A stretch of 64,000 bases of DNA from Jiella avicenniae (GTDB lineage: Bacteria; Pseudomonadota; Alphaproteobacteria; Rhizobiales; Rhizobiaceae): assembly GCF_021390325.1 (NCBI RefSeq), contig NZ_JAJUWU010000020.1:91979-155978 (forward strand), written 5' to 3'. Positions 10,603 through 20,126 of the stretch are shown here, piece after piece. Below the pieces are notes generated by a model that did no database searches, was not told the DNA's origin, and was given only the letters and a program-made list of their open reading frames with translations. Positions within the stretch are counted from its first letter, which is position 1. The number at the start of each line of letters is the position of its first letter. A program made the translations under genes and the position numbers.

Positions 10603-13113
10603 ATGTCGCTGGGGGACCACAACGGTTCCGCCCGTCAGGGCGGGCAGTCGTTCGACGCCGAACTCGACGACCCGTTCGAAGAGTTGGCGCGCATTCTCGA
10701 AGGCTCGGGTCCGACCTCGGGCGGAGCGCCCCATGATCGCGTCGAGCCGACCGTCGTCGAGCCGGCTCAGATGCAGCCCCAGCCCGTCGCGTCGAATGGC
10801 CCGGCTACGCCTGTCTCCCCTTCGGTCCCGGACGTGACCGCCGATGGTGCTCGCCCCGTTCAGTCCTCTGACGATTTCGACGCCTTCGACGAAAACGCCC
10901 TGAATGCGGCGCTGTCGCAGGAATTGTCGGACGCGCTCGATCTCGCCGCATCCGACATTGGGTCTTCACCTTCGGGAGGCCATGCCGCGACGGCACCCGT
11001 CGCGAAGCCGGCAGTCGCGCAGCAGCCTGCCGCGCCGAAGCCCGCGCCGGCAGCGCCTGTCGCCGCGAAACCTGCGCCGGCGGCTGCCCCTGCCGTAAAG
11101 CCTGCGGCTCAGCCGACTCCCGTTCAGATCGCCGAAAAGGTAGCCGCGCCTGCCGCTCAGCCGGCGGTCCCGCAGCATCCGGCCGCGCCGAAGCCTGCGC
11201 CGGCCGCGCCTGTCGCCGCGAAACCCGCGCCGACGCCGACCCCTGCCGCGAAGCCTGCGGTCGATCAAAACGCCGAAAAGGCCGCCGCACCTGCCGATCA
11301 GCCGGCGGTCCCGCAGCAGCCTGCCGCGCCGAGGCCTGCGCCGGCAGCGCCCGTCGCCGCGAAGCCTGCGCCGGCGGTTGCCCCTGCCGCGAAGCCCGCC
11401 GCTCAACCGGCCCCGGTGCAAAACGCCGAAATAGTCGCGGCTCCTGCCGTGCAGCCGGCCGCGCCTGAGCCTGCGCCGGCCGCCGCCCCTGTCGCTGCCC
11501 AGCCGAATGCTGCGATGCCCGCCCCCGCAAAGACGGCCGCTGCTCCAGCAGTCCCGGCTGCCGCCGCTGCGCCGAAGACGGGCCAGCCGGCTGGCGATTT
11601 CGATCGGGAGTTCGAGCAGGCCCTGCTCGGCCTGTCGGAGCCTGCCAACCCTCGGCAGGCGACGTTCCATCACGCCGAAGCCTTCGCGCCGGCTCGCGAG
11701 CCGGCGGTCGCCGACGACGGTGCGGATGCGCGGATCTTCGACGATTTCGACGAACTCATCGCCAGCGAGCTGGCCGCCATCAAGCAGGATGCACCGCGCG
11801 AAGCCGCCTTCTCCCAGGCAGTCGATACCGACGCTCCTTTAGAATCGCCGGAATGGCCTGCGGCATTCGAGGCGCCGACCCGTGCGGCCAAAGATCCCGA
11901 AGCCGACGATTCTTTTGACGAAGAGGACATGCGGGCGACGCGGCGGATGGCCGCCGTCGCCGGGCGTGGATCGGCGGCGCGCAGCAGCTTCGTCGGGGCC
12001 GGCATCGGCGCCATCGCCCTCATGCTCGCGGCGGGCGGCGCGTATTATTTCCTCGGTGGAAGCCAGGGGACGACGGGCGACGGTTCGGTGCTGATCGTTC
12101 GCGCCGATCAGGATCCGGTCAAGGTCAAGCCCGAAAATCCCGGCGGGCGCGAGATCCCGAACCAGAACAAGATGGTCTACAGCCGCGTCGAAGACGGCGA
12201 TGCGATCGTGACGCCCCAGCAGAAGCAGCTCGTCAGCGCCGAGGAAACGCCGATCGACCTGCCGCGCGAGGAGGCCCCCATCTCCGACCTTCCCGGTGTC
12301 GAGATCGGCGTCGGCGCGGCCAATGCGGCGGAACCGATGCAAAGTGCGGACGCCTCGGGGCAGAGCGCGGACACCTACAGCGAAGCCTCGGCCATCTCGG
12401 TGCTTTCTCCGCGTCGCGCCAAGACGTATTCGGTGCGTCCGGATGGAACGCTGGTCGTCGGCGAGGCCGTCGAGGACGATCGCGGCCCGCTGATCCAGGC
12501 GGCTGCCCGCCCGCTCGACGCCGCGCGGGAGATCGGCACCTCGCCGGCTGGCCAGGGCGTCGCCAACGAAACGGTGAGCGCGATTGCCGCCGCCGGTGAA
12601 GACACGATGGCGGGCGCGGCCGAGCAGGGCGCGGATGCGGCGATCGCCACGACTGCCACGACCGACGAGCCGGGCGTTCCGGCGCCGAACGTGCCGGTGC
12701 CGACCCTGCGGCCGAGAGCCGACGGTGAAACGTCGCGGGTGGCGGCAACTGCGCCTGCTCCCGCCGACCCCGCTCAGCCGGCGGCAGCGACGCCGCAACC
12801 GGAGCCGGTGCAGACCGCATCGCTGCAGCCCGAGCCGGCGGCGCCGAGCGTTTCGGCCGCGCCTTCTCACGACGGCTACTACGTGCAGATCTCGTCGCAG
12901 CCCTCGCAGGATGCGGCGCAGGCCTCTTCGCGCAATCTCAGCCAGCGCTACAGCAGCGTGATTGCCGGCCGCAACGTCGTCATCCAGTCGGCCGACATCC
13001 CGGGCAAGGGGACCTATTACCGTGTCCGGGTCCCGGTCGATTCCAAGTCCGAAGGCGTATCGCTTTGCGGCGACCTGAAATCCGCCGGCGGCAGCTGCTT
13101 CGTCTCGCGCTAG
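10603..13113 (+). CDS. SPOR-domain membrane protein with long Pro/Ala-rich region
   Basis: This 836-residue single-pass protein has three parts: a long cytoplasmic N-terminal region, a transmembrane helix at about 463-486, and a periplasmic part ending in a SPOR domain (about 756-836, beginning HDGYYVQISSQ). SPOR domains bind glycan strands lacking stem peptides at division septa. Residues about 125-330 are a low-complexity Pro/Ala/Lys repeat. Its nucleotide unit recurs at 141-153 bp (GCCGCGCCGA at 11029, 11182, 11323), which suggests growth by duplication. A SPOR gene between argS and nagZ is a conserved Hyphomicrobiales arrangement, so a role in septal peptidoglycan is likely. The large N-terminal region has no recognised fold. 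Confidence 0.82.
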   Translation: MSLGDHNGSARQGGQSFDAELDDPFEELARILEGSGPTSGGAPHDRVEPTVVEPAQMQPQPVASNGPATPVSPSVPDVTADGARPVQSSDDFDAFDENALNAALSQELSDALDLAASDIGSSPSGGHAATAPVAKPAVAQQPAAPKPAPAAPVAAKPAPAAAPAVKPAAQPTPVQIAEKVAAPAAQPAVPQHPAAPKPAPAAPVAAKPAPTPTPAAKPAVDQNAEKAAAPADQPAVPQQPAAPRPAPAAPVAAKPAPAVAPAAKPAAQPAPVQNAEIVAAPAVQPAAPEPAPAAAPVAAQPNAAMPAPAKTAAAPAVPAAAAAPKTGQPAGDFDREFEQALLGLSEPANPRQATFHHAEAFAPAREPAVADDGADARIFDDFDELIASELAAIKQDAPREAAFSQAVDTDAPLESPEWPAAFEAPTRAAKDPEADDSFDEEDMRATRRMAAVAGRGSAARSSFVGAGIGAIALMLAAGGAYYFLGGSQGTTGDGSVLIVRADQDPVKVKPENPGGREIPNQNKMVYSRVEDGDAIVTPQQKQLVSAEETPIDLPREEAPISDLPGVEIGVGAANAAEPMQSADASGQSADTYSEASAISVLSPRRAKTYSVRPDGTLVVGEAVEDDRGPLIQAAARPLDAAREIGTSPAGQGVANETVSAIAAAGEDTMAGAAEQGADAAIATTATTDEPGVPAPNVPVPTLRPRADGETSRVAATAPAPADPAQPAAATPQPEPVQTASLQPEPAAPSVSAAPSHDGYYVQISSQPSQDAAQASSRNLSQRYSSVIAGRNVVIQSADIPGKGTYYRVRVPVDSKSEGVSLCGDLKSAGGSCFVSR

Positions 13114-13253
13114 GCGCCGGCGCAGGTCTCGGCGGGGCGGCGCTTCTCGCCCGCTTCGTCGCAGACGATCCTGCTTCCCTCACACCCGATGACGGGGCGG
13201 ACGCCGGGGACGGCTCCGTCCCGACCGCCGATTCCCTCAGGACGAGACCGAGG

Positions 13254-14276
13254 ATGACTGGTTCGAAAGCCTATATCGCCGCACCGTTGGGCCAGACGCT
13301 TTCCGCCGAGGAAAAGCGATTCTTCGAGGCGGAGCGGCCCTGGGGCTTCATCCTCTTTGCCCGCAACATCGGCTCGAAGGGCCAGCTTGCGGATCTCGTC
13401 GCCGGGCTGAAAGAGGTCGGCGGGCGGAGCACCACGCCGATCTTCATCGATCAGGAGGGCGGCCGGATCAACCGGCTCCGTCCGCCGCTGGCGCCGGCCT
13501 ATCCGACGCCGGCCGAGATCGGGCGGCTGTTCTCCGTCGATCCGAAGGCGGGCGAGCGCGCGGCCTGGCTGCAGGGGCGACTTCTGGCCGCCGACGTCAT
13601 GGCCTACGGCATCAATGCCGACTGCGTGCCCTGTCTCGACGTTCCGGTGCCGGGTGCCCATTCGGTGATCGGCGACCGCGCTTACGGTCATGATCCCGAG
13701 ACCGTCGCGACGCTCGGTCGCGCGGTTGCCGACGGGGCGATGGCCGGCGGTGTCCTGCCGGTGATGAAGCACGTGCCCGGCCACGGTCGCGGCAATGCCG
13801 ACAGCCATCTCGAACTGCCCCGCGTCGCGACGCCCCGCAACGAGCTGGCGGAGACGGATTTCGTGCCGTTCCGGGCGCTCGGCACGCTGCCGGCCGCGAT
13901 GACGGCACACATTCTCTACACCGACATCGACCCGACCTTTCCGGCGACGCTGTCGCGGATCGTCATCGATTCGGTCATCCGCACGGAAATCGGCTTCGAC
14001 GGCCTGCTGATGAGCGACGACATGTCGATGAAGGCGCTTTCGGGGGACCTCTACGATCTCTCGGCGGCAGCGCTGATGGCCGGCTGCGACGTCGTCCTCC
14101 ACTGCAACGGCGAGATGGAGGAGATGCGCCGGGTCGCCCGCGCCGCCCAGCCGCTCGCCGGTGATGCCAAGCGCAGGGCCGATGCCTGCGAGGCGGTCAT
14201 CGCGAAAGGGGCCGGGACCGCCGACCTCGACGGGCTTCGCGGCGAATACGCATCGCTCATGGCCGAGATCGGCTAG
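13254..14276 (+). CDS. nagZ: Beta-N-acetylhexosaminidase of peptidoglycan recycling
   Basis: Glycoside hydrolase family 3 enzyme, 340 residues, that removes GlcNAc from GlcNAc-anhydroMurNAc peptides during wall recycling. Conserved elements are FIDQEGGRINR near residue 64 and the diagnostic loop MKHVPGHGRGNADSH near residue 172, which holds the catalytic His. A DDMSMKAL stretch lies near residue 257. ATG 13254 gives the standard cytoplasmic enzyme. The frame is open upstream to a TTG at 13065 and would add a twin-arginine-like signal (see findings). In related genomes scpA/scpB follow; here an ABC ATPase does. Confidence 0.92.
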   Translation: MTGSKAYIAAPLGQTLSAEEKRFFEAERPWGFILFARNIGSKGQLADLVAGLKEVGGRSTTPIFIDQEGGRINRLRPPLAPAYPTPAEIGRLFSVDPKAGERAAWLQGRLLAADVMAYGINADCVPCLDVPVPGAHSVIGDRAYGHDPETVATLGRAVADGAMAGGVLPVMKHVPGHGRGNADSHLELPRVATPRNELAETDFVPFRALGTLPAAMTAHILYTDIDPTFPATLSRIVIDSVIRTEIGFDGLLMSDDMSMKALSGDLYDLSAAALMAGCDVVLHCNGEMEEMRRVARAAQPLAGDAKRRADACEAVIAKGAGTADLDGLRGEYASLMAEIG

Positions 14277-14448
14277 CACGGTCCGGCTTGCGCCGGCTCG
14301 GCCGAGCCGCTAGGCAGCAGGAAGGGGATCTGACGCACGAAGACCCGGCCGGCGCAACGCCGGCTTCGCTCTTCGTCGTCTTGCCACGGTGCATCGGGCC
14401 GCCGCGCGGATTCCCGCAGCCAGTTTTCCAGGGGCCGGTGGACGAGAC

Positions 14449-15573
14449 GTGGGCGCAGAAACCTTTCCCGAGGCACAGACCGGCGATCATGCGCGGCGCC
14501 GCACCAGCGCCGGCGTCAGCTTCGCCGCGAGCCTCGCCTTCGAAAATGTCAGCCATCGCTTCGGCTCGGCCGAAATCCTCTCCGGCATCAGCCTCGCGGC
14601 GAAGCCGGGAGAGGTGCTCTGCCTTCTCGGACCGTCAGGCTCCGGCAAGACCACGATGCTGCGGATCGCCGCCGGCATCGAGCGCCAGATGGCCGGCAGG
14701 CTGCTCCTCAACGGACGCGAGATCGCCGGCCCGAACACCTTCGTGACGCCGGAAAAGCGGGGCGTCGGCCTGATGTTCCAGGACTTCGCCCTGTTTCCGC
14801 ACATGACCATCCTCGACAACGTCCGCTTCGGCCTCAACGCGCTTTCCGTCGCGGCGGCCAGGCGTGAGGCGATGACGGCGCTGGAACGGGTCGGGCTCGA
14901 TCATGCGGCGCATAACTATCCCCACATGCTGTCCGGCGGCGAGCAGCAGCGCGTCGCCCTTGCGCGGGCCCTGACGCCGCGGCCGTCGGTGCTCTTGATG
15001 GACGAGCCCTTCTCCGGGCTCGACAGCCGGCTGAAGGACGTCGTGCGGACCGACACGCTGCAGATCCTGAGAGAGAGCCGCGCCACGGCGATCATCGTCA
15101 CCCACGATGCCGAAGAGGCGATGCGGCTCGGCGATCGCATCGCGCTGATCAAGGACGGCCGCCTGGTGCAGATCGGCACCGCCGCGGAGCTCTACGGCCA
15201 GCCAGCCAATCTCTTCGCCGCCGGATTCTTTTCCGAGCTGAACGTCCTCGACGGCGAGGTCCGATCCGGGCGGGTCGTCACGCCGATCGGTCCCGTCGCC
15301 GATTCGCCATCATCTGACGGTACTTCGGTCACCGTGGCCCTGAGGCTGACGGGTCTGCGGCTCGACGAAAGCGACCGAGGGGTCCAGGGCCGGGTCGTCG
15401 CGCGGCGGTTTCTCGGTGGCGTGGAGCTGTTCACCGTCGCCGTCGAAGGGCTCGACCAGCCGCTGCGCTCGCGAATGCGCGCGGGGCTCGTTCCGGAAAA
15501 TCGGCGCGACGTCGTCGTTTCCATTGATCCCCGGGACGTTATCGTGTTTGAAAAGACACCCGAGGATCGCTAG
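14449..15573 (+). CDS. Orphan ABC transporter ATP-binding protein (Fe3+/polyamine type)
   Basis: ATPase subunit of an importer of the iron(III)/spermidine/sulfate class, 374 residues if the GTG at 14449 is used (GGACGA upstream); GTG 14389 is an alternative. Walker A is GPSGSGKTT, the signature is [15 protein letters not shown] and Walker B is VLLMDEPFSGLD. The last 80 or so residues form a TOBE-like regulatory domain. No permease or binding-protein gene lies nearby, so its partners must be elsewhere or it serves several systems. It occupies the position between nagZ and tatA where scpAB normally sit, and its stop is 42 bp before tatA. Confidence 0.85.
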   Translation: MGAETFPEAQTGDHARRRTSAGVSFAASLAFENVSHRFGSAEILSGISLAAKPGEVLCLLGPSGSGKTTMLRIAAGIERQMAGRLLLNGREIAGPNTFVTPEKRGVGLMFQDFALFPHMTILDNVRFGLNALSVAAARREAMTALERVGLDHAAHNYPHMLSGGEQQRVALARALTPRPSVLLMDEPFSGLDSRLKDVVRTDTLQILRESRATAIIVTHDAEEAMRLGDRIALIKDGRLVQIGTAAELYGQPANLFAAGFFSELNVLDGEVRSGRVVTPIGPVADSPSSDGTSVTVALRLTGLRLDESDRGVQGRVVARRFLGGVELFTVAVEGLDQPLRSRMRAGLVPENRRDVVVSIDPRDVIVFEKTPEDR

Positions 15574-15615
15574 CTACGAAGAACTGCGATCAACGCGTTC
15601 GAGGGAGATAAGAGT

Positions 15616-15849
15616 ATGGGTAGCTTCAGCATTTGGCACTGGCTGATCGTTCTGGCCGTCGTGCTGCTCCTGTTCGGGCGCGGCAAGATCCCGGAGCTGA
15701 TGGGCGACGTCGCGAAGGGCATCAAGAGCTTCAAGAAGGGCATGTCCGACGAGGACACCGAGCCCAAGACGGTCGAGCGCCGGACGCTCGACCAGCGCGA
15801 GGGCGACGTCGTCTCGCGCGACGTGAACACCGAAAAGACGGCGAGCTGA
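15616..15849 (+). CDS. tatA: Twin-arginine translocase subunit TatA
   Basis: Small pore-forming subunit of the Tat export system, 77 residues. It has one N-terminal membrane helix (about 5-21) starting from SIWHWLIVL, then the [12 protein letters not shown] hinge and an amphipathic helix GIKSFKKGM, and a charged tail. A clear GAGGGAG ribosome-binding site precedes the ATG. It is the first gene of tatABC. Confidence 0.95.
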   Translation: MGSFSIWHWLIVLAVVLLLFGRGKIPELMGDVAKGIKSFKKGMSDEDTEPKTVERRTLDQREGDVVSRDVNTEKTAS

Positions 15850-15949
15850 TCCGGCTCCGCGCGGGTTGCGCCGGGATCTATAGGACCCGGCGGGTCTTTC
15901 CTCGAAGTCGTGGCGGCCGCGCCGTCGCGACGTCCCAGGCAGTTCAGTA

Positions 15950-16450
15950 GTGCTGTTCGATCTCGGCTGGTCCGAAATTCTGGTAATCGCGGTGGTCCTC
16001 GTGGTCGTCGTCGGCCCCAAAGACCTGCCGGGAATGTTGCGCACCTTCGGTCGCGTGATGAAGCAGTTCCGGTCGATGGCCGGCGACTTTCGCCGTCAGT
16101 TCGACGATGCCTTGAAGGAAGCCGAGCTCGACGACGTCCGCAAGGGCATCGACGACGTCCGCTCGCTCGATCCGCGTCGCTCGATCCGCGAGGCGATGAA
16201 TCCGATGAAGGCGATCGGCGACGACATCCGCTCCTCGCTCAACAGCGCGACTGCCGCGCCGGAGCCGAAGGTCCCGAGCCCGTCCGACACGCCGAAACCG
16301 GAGGGCGAGCCGATCAAGAACGGCGCCGCCGAAGCCGAGGCGCAGCCGGCAGGGAGTGGCGGGTCCGAGAGTTCCAGCGCCGAACAGCGCGGTGACACCG
16401 CGTCCGATGCCAAGGCCGAAGCTGCCGAAAAGGCGAGGGACGTCGCGTGA
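15950..16450 (+). CDS. tatB: Twin-arginine translocase subunit TatB
   Basis: Receptor-complex subunit of the Tat pathway, 166 residues starting at GTG 15950. The N-terminus MLFDLGWSEILVIAVVLVVV with the following VGPKDLPGMLRTFG hinge is typical TatB. It is followed by a long amphipathic charged helix and a variable Pro/Ala/Glu-rich tail. The GTGA overlap with tatC (16447-16450) indicates translational coupling. A 100-bp gap separates it from tatA. Confidence 0.94.
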   Translation: MLFDLGWSEILVIAVVLVVVVGPKDLPGMLRTFGRVMKQFRSMAGDFRRQFDDALKEAELDDVRKGIDDVRSLDPRRSIREAMNPMKAIGDDIRSSLNSATAAPEPKVPSPSDTPKPEGEPIKNGAAEAEAQPAGSGGSESSSAEQRGDTASDAKAEAAEKARDVA

Positions 16451-17265
16451 GCACCCGGGACGACAGCGAGATCGAGGCGTCTTCGGCGCCGCTCATCGAT
16501 CATCTCATCGAATTGCGAAAGCGGCTGATCTGGTCGATCGCCGGCTTTTTCGTCGCCTTCCTGATCTGCTTCTACTTCGCCAAGCCGATCTTCAACTTTC
16601 TGGTCATTCCCTATCAGACCGCCACGGACTGGGCCGGCCTCAGCGGCGAGCAGGTGCGGCTGATCTACACGGCCCCGCAGGAATTCTTCTTCACTCAGGT
16701 GAAGATCGCGGCCTTCGGCGGCTTCTTCCTGGCGTTCCCGGTCATCGCCACGCAGATCTACCGCTTCGTCGCGCCGGGCCTCTATCGCAACGAGCGGGGC
16801 GCGTTCCTGCCCTATCTGGTGGCGACGCCGCTCCTCTTCCTGATGGGTGCGGCGCTGGTCTACTACTTCTTCACCCCGATGGTGATGTGGTTCTTCCTGT
16901 CGATGCAGCAGTCCGGCGGCGGCGGCGAGGCGACGATCGAACTCCTGCCGCGGGTGTCGGAATATCTCTCGCTGATCATGACGCTGATCTTCGCCTTCGG
17001 CCTGGTCTTCCAGCTCCCCGTCGTCGCGACGCTGCTGGTGAGGGCGGGGATGACCTCGTCCGCGGGGCTGGCATCGAAGCGGAAATACGCGATCGTGCTG
17101 GCGTTCATCGCGGCTGCGGTGCTGACCCCGCCCGATCCGATGTCCCAGATCGGCCTTGCCCTGCCGACGATCATTCTCTACGAGATTTCCATTCTGGCGG
17201 CGCGGATGATCGAGAAGAAGCGGGCGGAACAGTCGTCCGAGAGCGAGGCCACGACGCAGGCCTGA
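16447..17265 (+). CDS. tatC: Twin-arginine translocase subunit TatC
   Basis: Polytopic Tat receptor that recognises RR signal peptides, 272 residues with six predicted membrane helices. Family signatures include [13 protein letters not shown] near the N-terminus and the periplasmic [13 protein letters not shown] stretch. [10 protein letters not shown] and the TPPDPMSQ loop before the last helices also fit. It starts with GTG overlapping tatB by four bases and ends 46 bp before serS. Confidence 0.96.
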   Translation: MSTRDDSEIEASSAPLIDHLIELRKRLIWSIAGFFVAFLICFYFAKPIFNFLVIPYQTATDWAGLSGEQVRLIYTAPQEFFFTQVKIAAFGGFFLAFPVIATQIYRFVAPGLYRNERGAFLPYLVATPLLFLMGAALVYYFFTPMVMWFFLSMQQSGGGGEATIELLPRVSEYLSLIMTLIFAFGLVFQLPVVATLLVRAGMTSSAGLASKRKYAIVLAFIAAAVLTPPDPMSQIGLALPTIILYEISILAARMIEKKRAEQSSESEATTQA

Positions 17266-17311
17266 GCGGGTTTGTCGGTCGCTCTCCCTCGCCGCCTTTG
17301 ACGAGGGAAAC

Positions 17312-18592
17312 ATGCTCGATATCAAGTGGATCAGGGACAATCCGGCCAAGCTGGACGAAGCGCTCGCCAAGCGCGGAGCGCCGCCGGCGGCGATCGACCT
17401 CATCAAGCTCGACGAACGCCGCCGCGATCACCTGAAGGTCCTCCAGGATCTGCAGGGTCGCCGCAACGAAGCCTCGAAGGAAATCGGTAAGGCCAAGGGG
17501 TCCGGCGACAACGCCAGGGCCGAGGCGCTGATCGAGGAGGTCGGCAAGCTCAAGGCCGAGATCCAGGACGGCGAGGAGACCGAGCGGCGCATCGATGCCG
17601 ATCTCGAAGACGTCCTGGCGCGCATTCCCAACCTTCCCCTCGACGACGTTCCCGTCGGCCGCGACGAGGCCGACAACGTCGAGATCCGCCGGGTCGACGA
17701 GCCGCCGCGCTTCGCCTTCGAGGCCAAGGAGCATTTCGAGCTCGGCGAAGCCCTCGGCATGATGGAATTCGAGCAGGCGGCGAAGATCTCCGGCTCGCGC
17801 TTCACCATTCTCAAGGGCCAACTGGCGAGGCTCGAGCGGGCGCTCGGCCAGTTCATGCTCGACCTTCATACCACCGAGCACGGTTATGCCGAGACGGCGG
17901 TGCCGCTCTTGGTGCGCGACGAGGCGCTGTTCGGCACCAACCAGCTGCCGAAATTCGCCGAGGACCTCTTCCACACCACCGAGGGGCGCTGGCTGATCCC
18001 GACCGCCGAGGTGCCGCTCACCAATCTGGTGCGCGAGCGCACCCTCGACGCGGCCGAGCTGCCGATCCGCGTCACCGCGCTGACGCCCTGTTTCCGCTCG
18101 GAAGCCGGGGCCGCGGGCCGCGACCAGCGCGGCATGCTGCGCCAGCACCAGTTCTACAAGGTCGAGCTCGTGTCGATCACCGACGAGGAGACCTCCATCG
18201 AGGAGCACGAGCGGATGACCGCCTGCGCCGAGGAGGTTCTGAAACGCCTCGGTCTCACTTATCGGGTCGTCACTCTGTGCACCGGCGACATGGGCTTCGG
18301 CGCCCGCAAGACCTACGACATCGAGGTCTGGTTGCCCGGGCAGGGCACCTATCGCGAGATTTCCAGCTGTTCGGTCTGCGGCGACTTCCAGGCCCGGCGG
18401 ATGAACGCTCGCTATAAACTCGCCGGCGAGAAAGCGCAGCGCTTCGTCCATACGCTGAACGGCTCGGGCGTCGCCGTCGGCCGCGCTCTCATCGCGGTGA
18501 TGGAGAACTATCAGAACGAGGACGGCTCGATCACCGTGCCGGAAGCGCTCAGGCCCTATATGGGCGGTCTCGAAAAGCTCGCGGTGGCCTGA
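17312..18592 (+). CDS. serS: Seryl-tRNA synthetase
   Basis: Class II synthetase charging tRNA-Ser (and tRNA-Sec where present), 426 residues. The N-terminal long antiparallel coiled coil (about residues 30-105) binds the tRNA extra arm. Motif 2 appears as [20 protein letters not shown] and motif 3 as [14 protein letters not shown]. It lies in the conserved tatC-serS-surE-pcm order, with 3 bp to surE. Confidence 0.97.
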   Translation: MLDIKWIRDNPAKLDEALAKRGAPPAAIDLIKLDERRRDHLKVLQDLQGRRNEASKEIGKAKGSGDNARAEALIEEVGKLKAEIQDGEETERRIDADLEDVLARIPNLPLDDVPVGRDEADNVEIRRVDEPPRFAFEAKEHFELGEALGMMEFEQAAKISGSRFTILKGQLARLERALGQFMLDLHTTEHGYAETAVPLLVRDEALFGTNQLPKFAEDLFHTTEGRWLIPTAEVPLTNLVRERTLDAAELPIRVTALTPCFRSEAGAAGRDQRGMLRQHQFYKVELVSITDEETSIEEHERMTACAEEVLKRLGLTYRVVTLCTGDMGFGARKTYDIEVWLPGQGTYREISSCSVCGDFQARRMNARYKLAGEKAQRFVHTLNGSGVAVGRALIAVMENYQNEDGSITVPEALRPYMGGLEKLAVA

Positions 18593-18595
18593 GAC

Positions 18596-19351
18596 ATGCG
18601 GATCCTCCTGACCAATGACGACGGCATCGACGCCGAGGGCCTCGCCGTTCTGGAACGCGTCGCCCACAGCCTGTCGGACGACGTCTGGACGGTCGCCCCC
18701 GAGACCGACCAGAGCGGCCTGTCGCATTCGCTGACTTTGTCCTCGCCGCTGCGGCTGCGCAAGGTCGGCGAGAAGCGCTTCGCCGTGCGCGGCACGCCCA
18801 CCGACTGCGTCATCATGGCGGTGCGCAAGGTGATGGACGGGCTGCCCGATCTCGTCCTGTCCGGCATTAACGCCGGACAGAACATCTGCGAGGACGTCAG
18901 CTATTCGGGCACCGTCGCCGGCGCGATGGAGGGCATGATGCTCGGCATCCGCTCCATCGCCCTCAGCCAGGCGTTTGCTCCCGGCGCCGGACGCGACGCG
19001 CTGTGGAACACGGCGGAGACCCATGCGGCCCGGGTCATCGACAGGCTCGCCGCCTTCGATCTGCCGGCGGGCCATCTCCTCAACGTCAACTTCCCGGCCG
19101 TCCCGGCCGACGCCGTCGAGGGCATCGCCGTGACGCGTCAGGGCAAGCTGGACTATTCGCTCGGCATCGAAGAGCGGAAGGACGGCCGGGGCTTTCCGTA
19201 TTTCTGGCTGAAGTTCGGCCGCCAGGCGGGCCCTGACGTCGCCGAATCGGACATCGCCGCCCTCAGTGCCGGGATGATCTCGGTCACGCCGCTGCAGCTC
19301 GACCTCACGGCCGAGGCACTGCGCGCCAGCCTGGTCGAAGCGCTGCGATGA
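18596..19351 (+). CDS. surE: 5'/3'-nucleotidase SurE
   Basis: Metal-dependent nucleoside monophosphate phosphatase of stationary-phase survival, 251 residues. The metal-binding pair Asp-Asp is in the N-terminal ILLTNDDGI motif. Asn in LSGINAGQN and the [12 protein letters not shown] stretch complete the active site. It starts 3 bp after serS and its ATGA overlaps the pcm start, so serS-surE-pcm are probably one transcript. Confidence 0.96.
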   Translation: MRILLTNDDGIDAEGLAVLERVAHSLSDDVWTVAPETDQSGLSHSLTLSSPLRLRKVGEKRFAVRGTPTDCVIMAVRKVMDGLPDLVLSGINAGQNICEDVSYSGTVAGAMEGMMLGIRSIALSQAFAPGAGRDALWNTAETHAARVIDRLAAFDLPAGHLLNVNFPAVPADAVEGIAVTRQGKLDYSLGIEERKDGRGFPYFWLKFGRQAGPDVAESDIAALSAGMISVTPLQLDLTAEALRASLVEALR

Positions 19352-20001
19352 CGTCGGCGGAGGGGCAGGATCGCGAGAGGCTCGCCGAATTCCTGGTGCG
19401 TCTCAGGGGCGAGCCGGGCGTTTCGCCGGCGATTCTGAAGGCGGTCGAGACCGTTCCCCGGCGGCTGTTCCTGCCGTCCGGCATCGACAATCCCTTCGAG
19501 GACCGCACGGCGCCGATCGCCTGCGGCGAGACCATGCCGGGCGCCCTGGCCGCGGTGCGAATCGCCGCCGCGCTGGAGCCGGAGGCGGAGCAGCGCATCC
19601 TGGAGGTCGGCACCGGCAGCGGCTACGTCACGGCGCTGCTGGCGCGGATCGTCGGTCACGTCACCACCTTCGAGCGCTATCGGCGGCTGCTCAAGGCCGC
19701 CTCGCAACGCTTCCGCGACATCGGCATCGCCAACGTCACGCCGATCTTCGAGGACGGGCGCGACGGCTTCGCCAGCGGCAGCCCGTATCACCGCGTCGTC
19801 ATCCACAGCGCCTTTCCGGCCCCGCCCAAGCAGTTTCTCGACCAGCTCGCGCCGCACGGGGCGCTGATCTGCGCGATCGGTCCCGGCGACGGCGAACAGA
19901 TGCTGGTGCGGCTCAGGAAGATCGGCAGCCGCTTCGAGCGGCAGGACATCGGCCCGGTGCGCTATCAGGCGATCGCCTTCGGCAAGGCCGACGTGCTGTG
20001 A
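19348..20001 (+). CDS. pcm: Protein-L-isoaspartate O-methyltransferase
   Basis: Repairs isomerised aspartyl residues in damaged proteins using S-adenosylmethionine; 217 residues, typical length. The SAM-binding glycine loop is [16 protein letters not shown], preceded by the family's PRRLFLP stretch near residue 40. The start overlaps the surE stop by four bases. surE-pcm-nlpD is a widely conserved order. Confidence 0.95.
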   Translation: MTSAEGQDRERLAEFLVRLRGEPGVSPAILKAVETVPRRLFLPSGIDNPFEDRTAPIACGETMPGALAAVRIAAALEPEAEQRILEVGTGSGYVTALLARIVGHVTTFERYRRLLKAASQRFRDIGIANVTPIFEDGRDGFASGSPYHRVVIHSAFPAPPKQFLDQLAPHGALICAIGPGDGEQMLVRLRKIGSRFERQDIGPVRYQAIAFGKADVL

Positions 20002-20126
20002 TCGGGGCGCCTCGATGGGCGGCCGGTCCTGGAAATTTCACCTTTTGGTCAACGCACTTAACCGGGCAGTAAGATTAACGCGCTTCAATAGTCCTCGAGA
20101 AATACGCTTTCGATAAAGGGACTGTG
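20002..20126. promoter_or_regulatory. pcm-nlpD intergenic region with CtrA-like half-site pairs
   Basis: Two TTAA-containing elements sit side by side: TTAA-N7-GTAA at 20058-20072 and TTAACG-N3-TTCAAT at 20075-20089. They resemble the alphaproteobacterial CtrA site TTAA-N7-TTAA with one mismatch in the second half. The second element recurs in the same form upstream of divK/DUF3572. This suggests cell-cycle control of the envelope gene that follows. Confidence 0.3.

Noticed and set aside
17171..19075. 634-codon minus-strand open frame across tatC-serS-surE
   Set aside because: Antisense to certain genes, no ribosome-binding site or recognisable fold.
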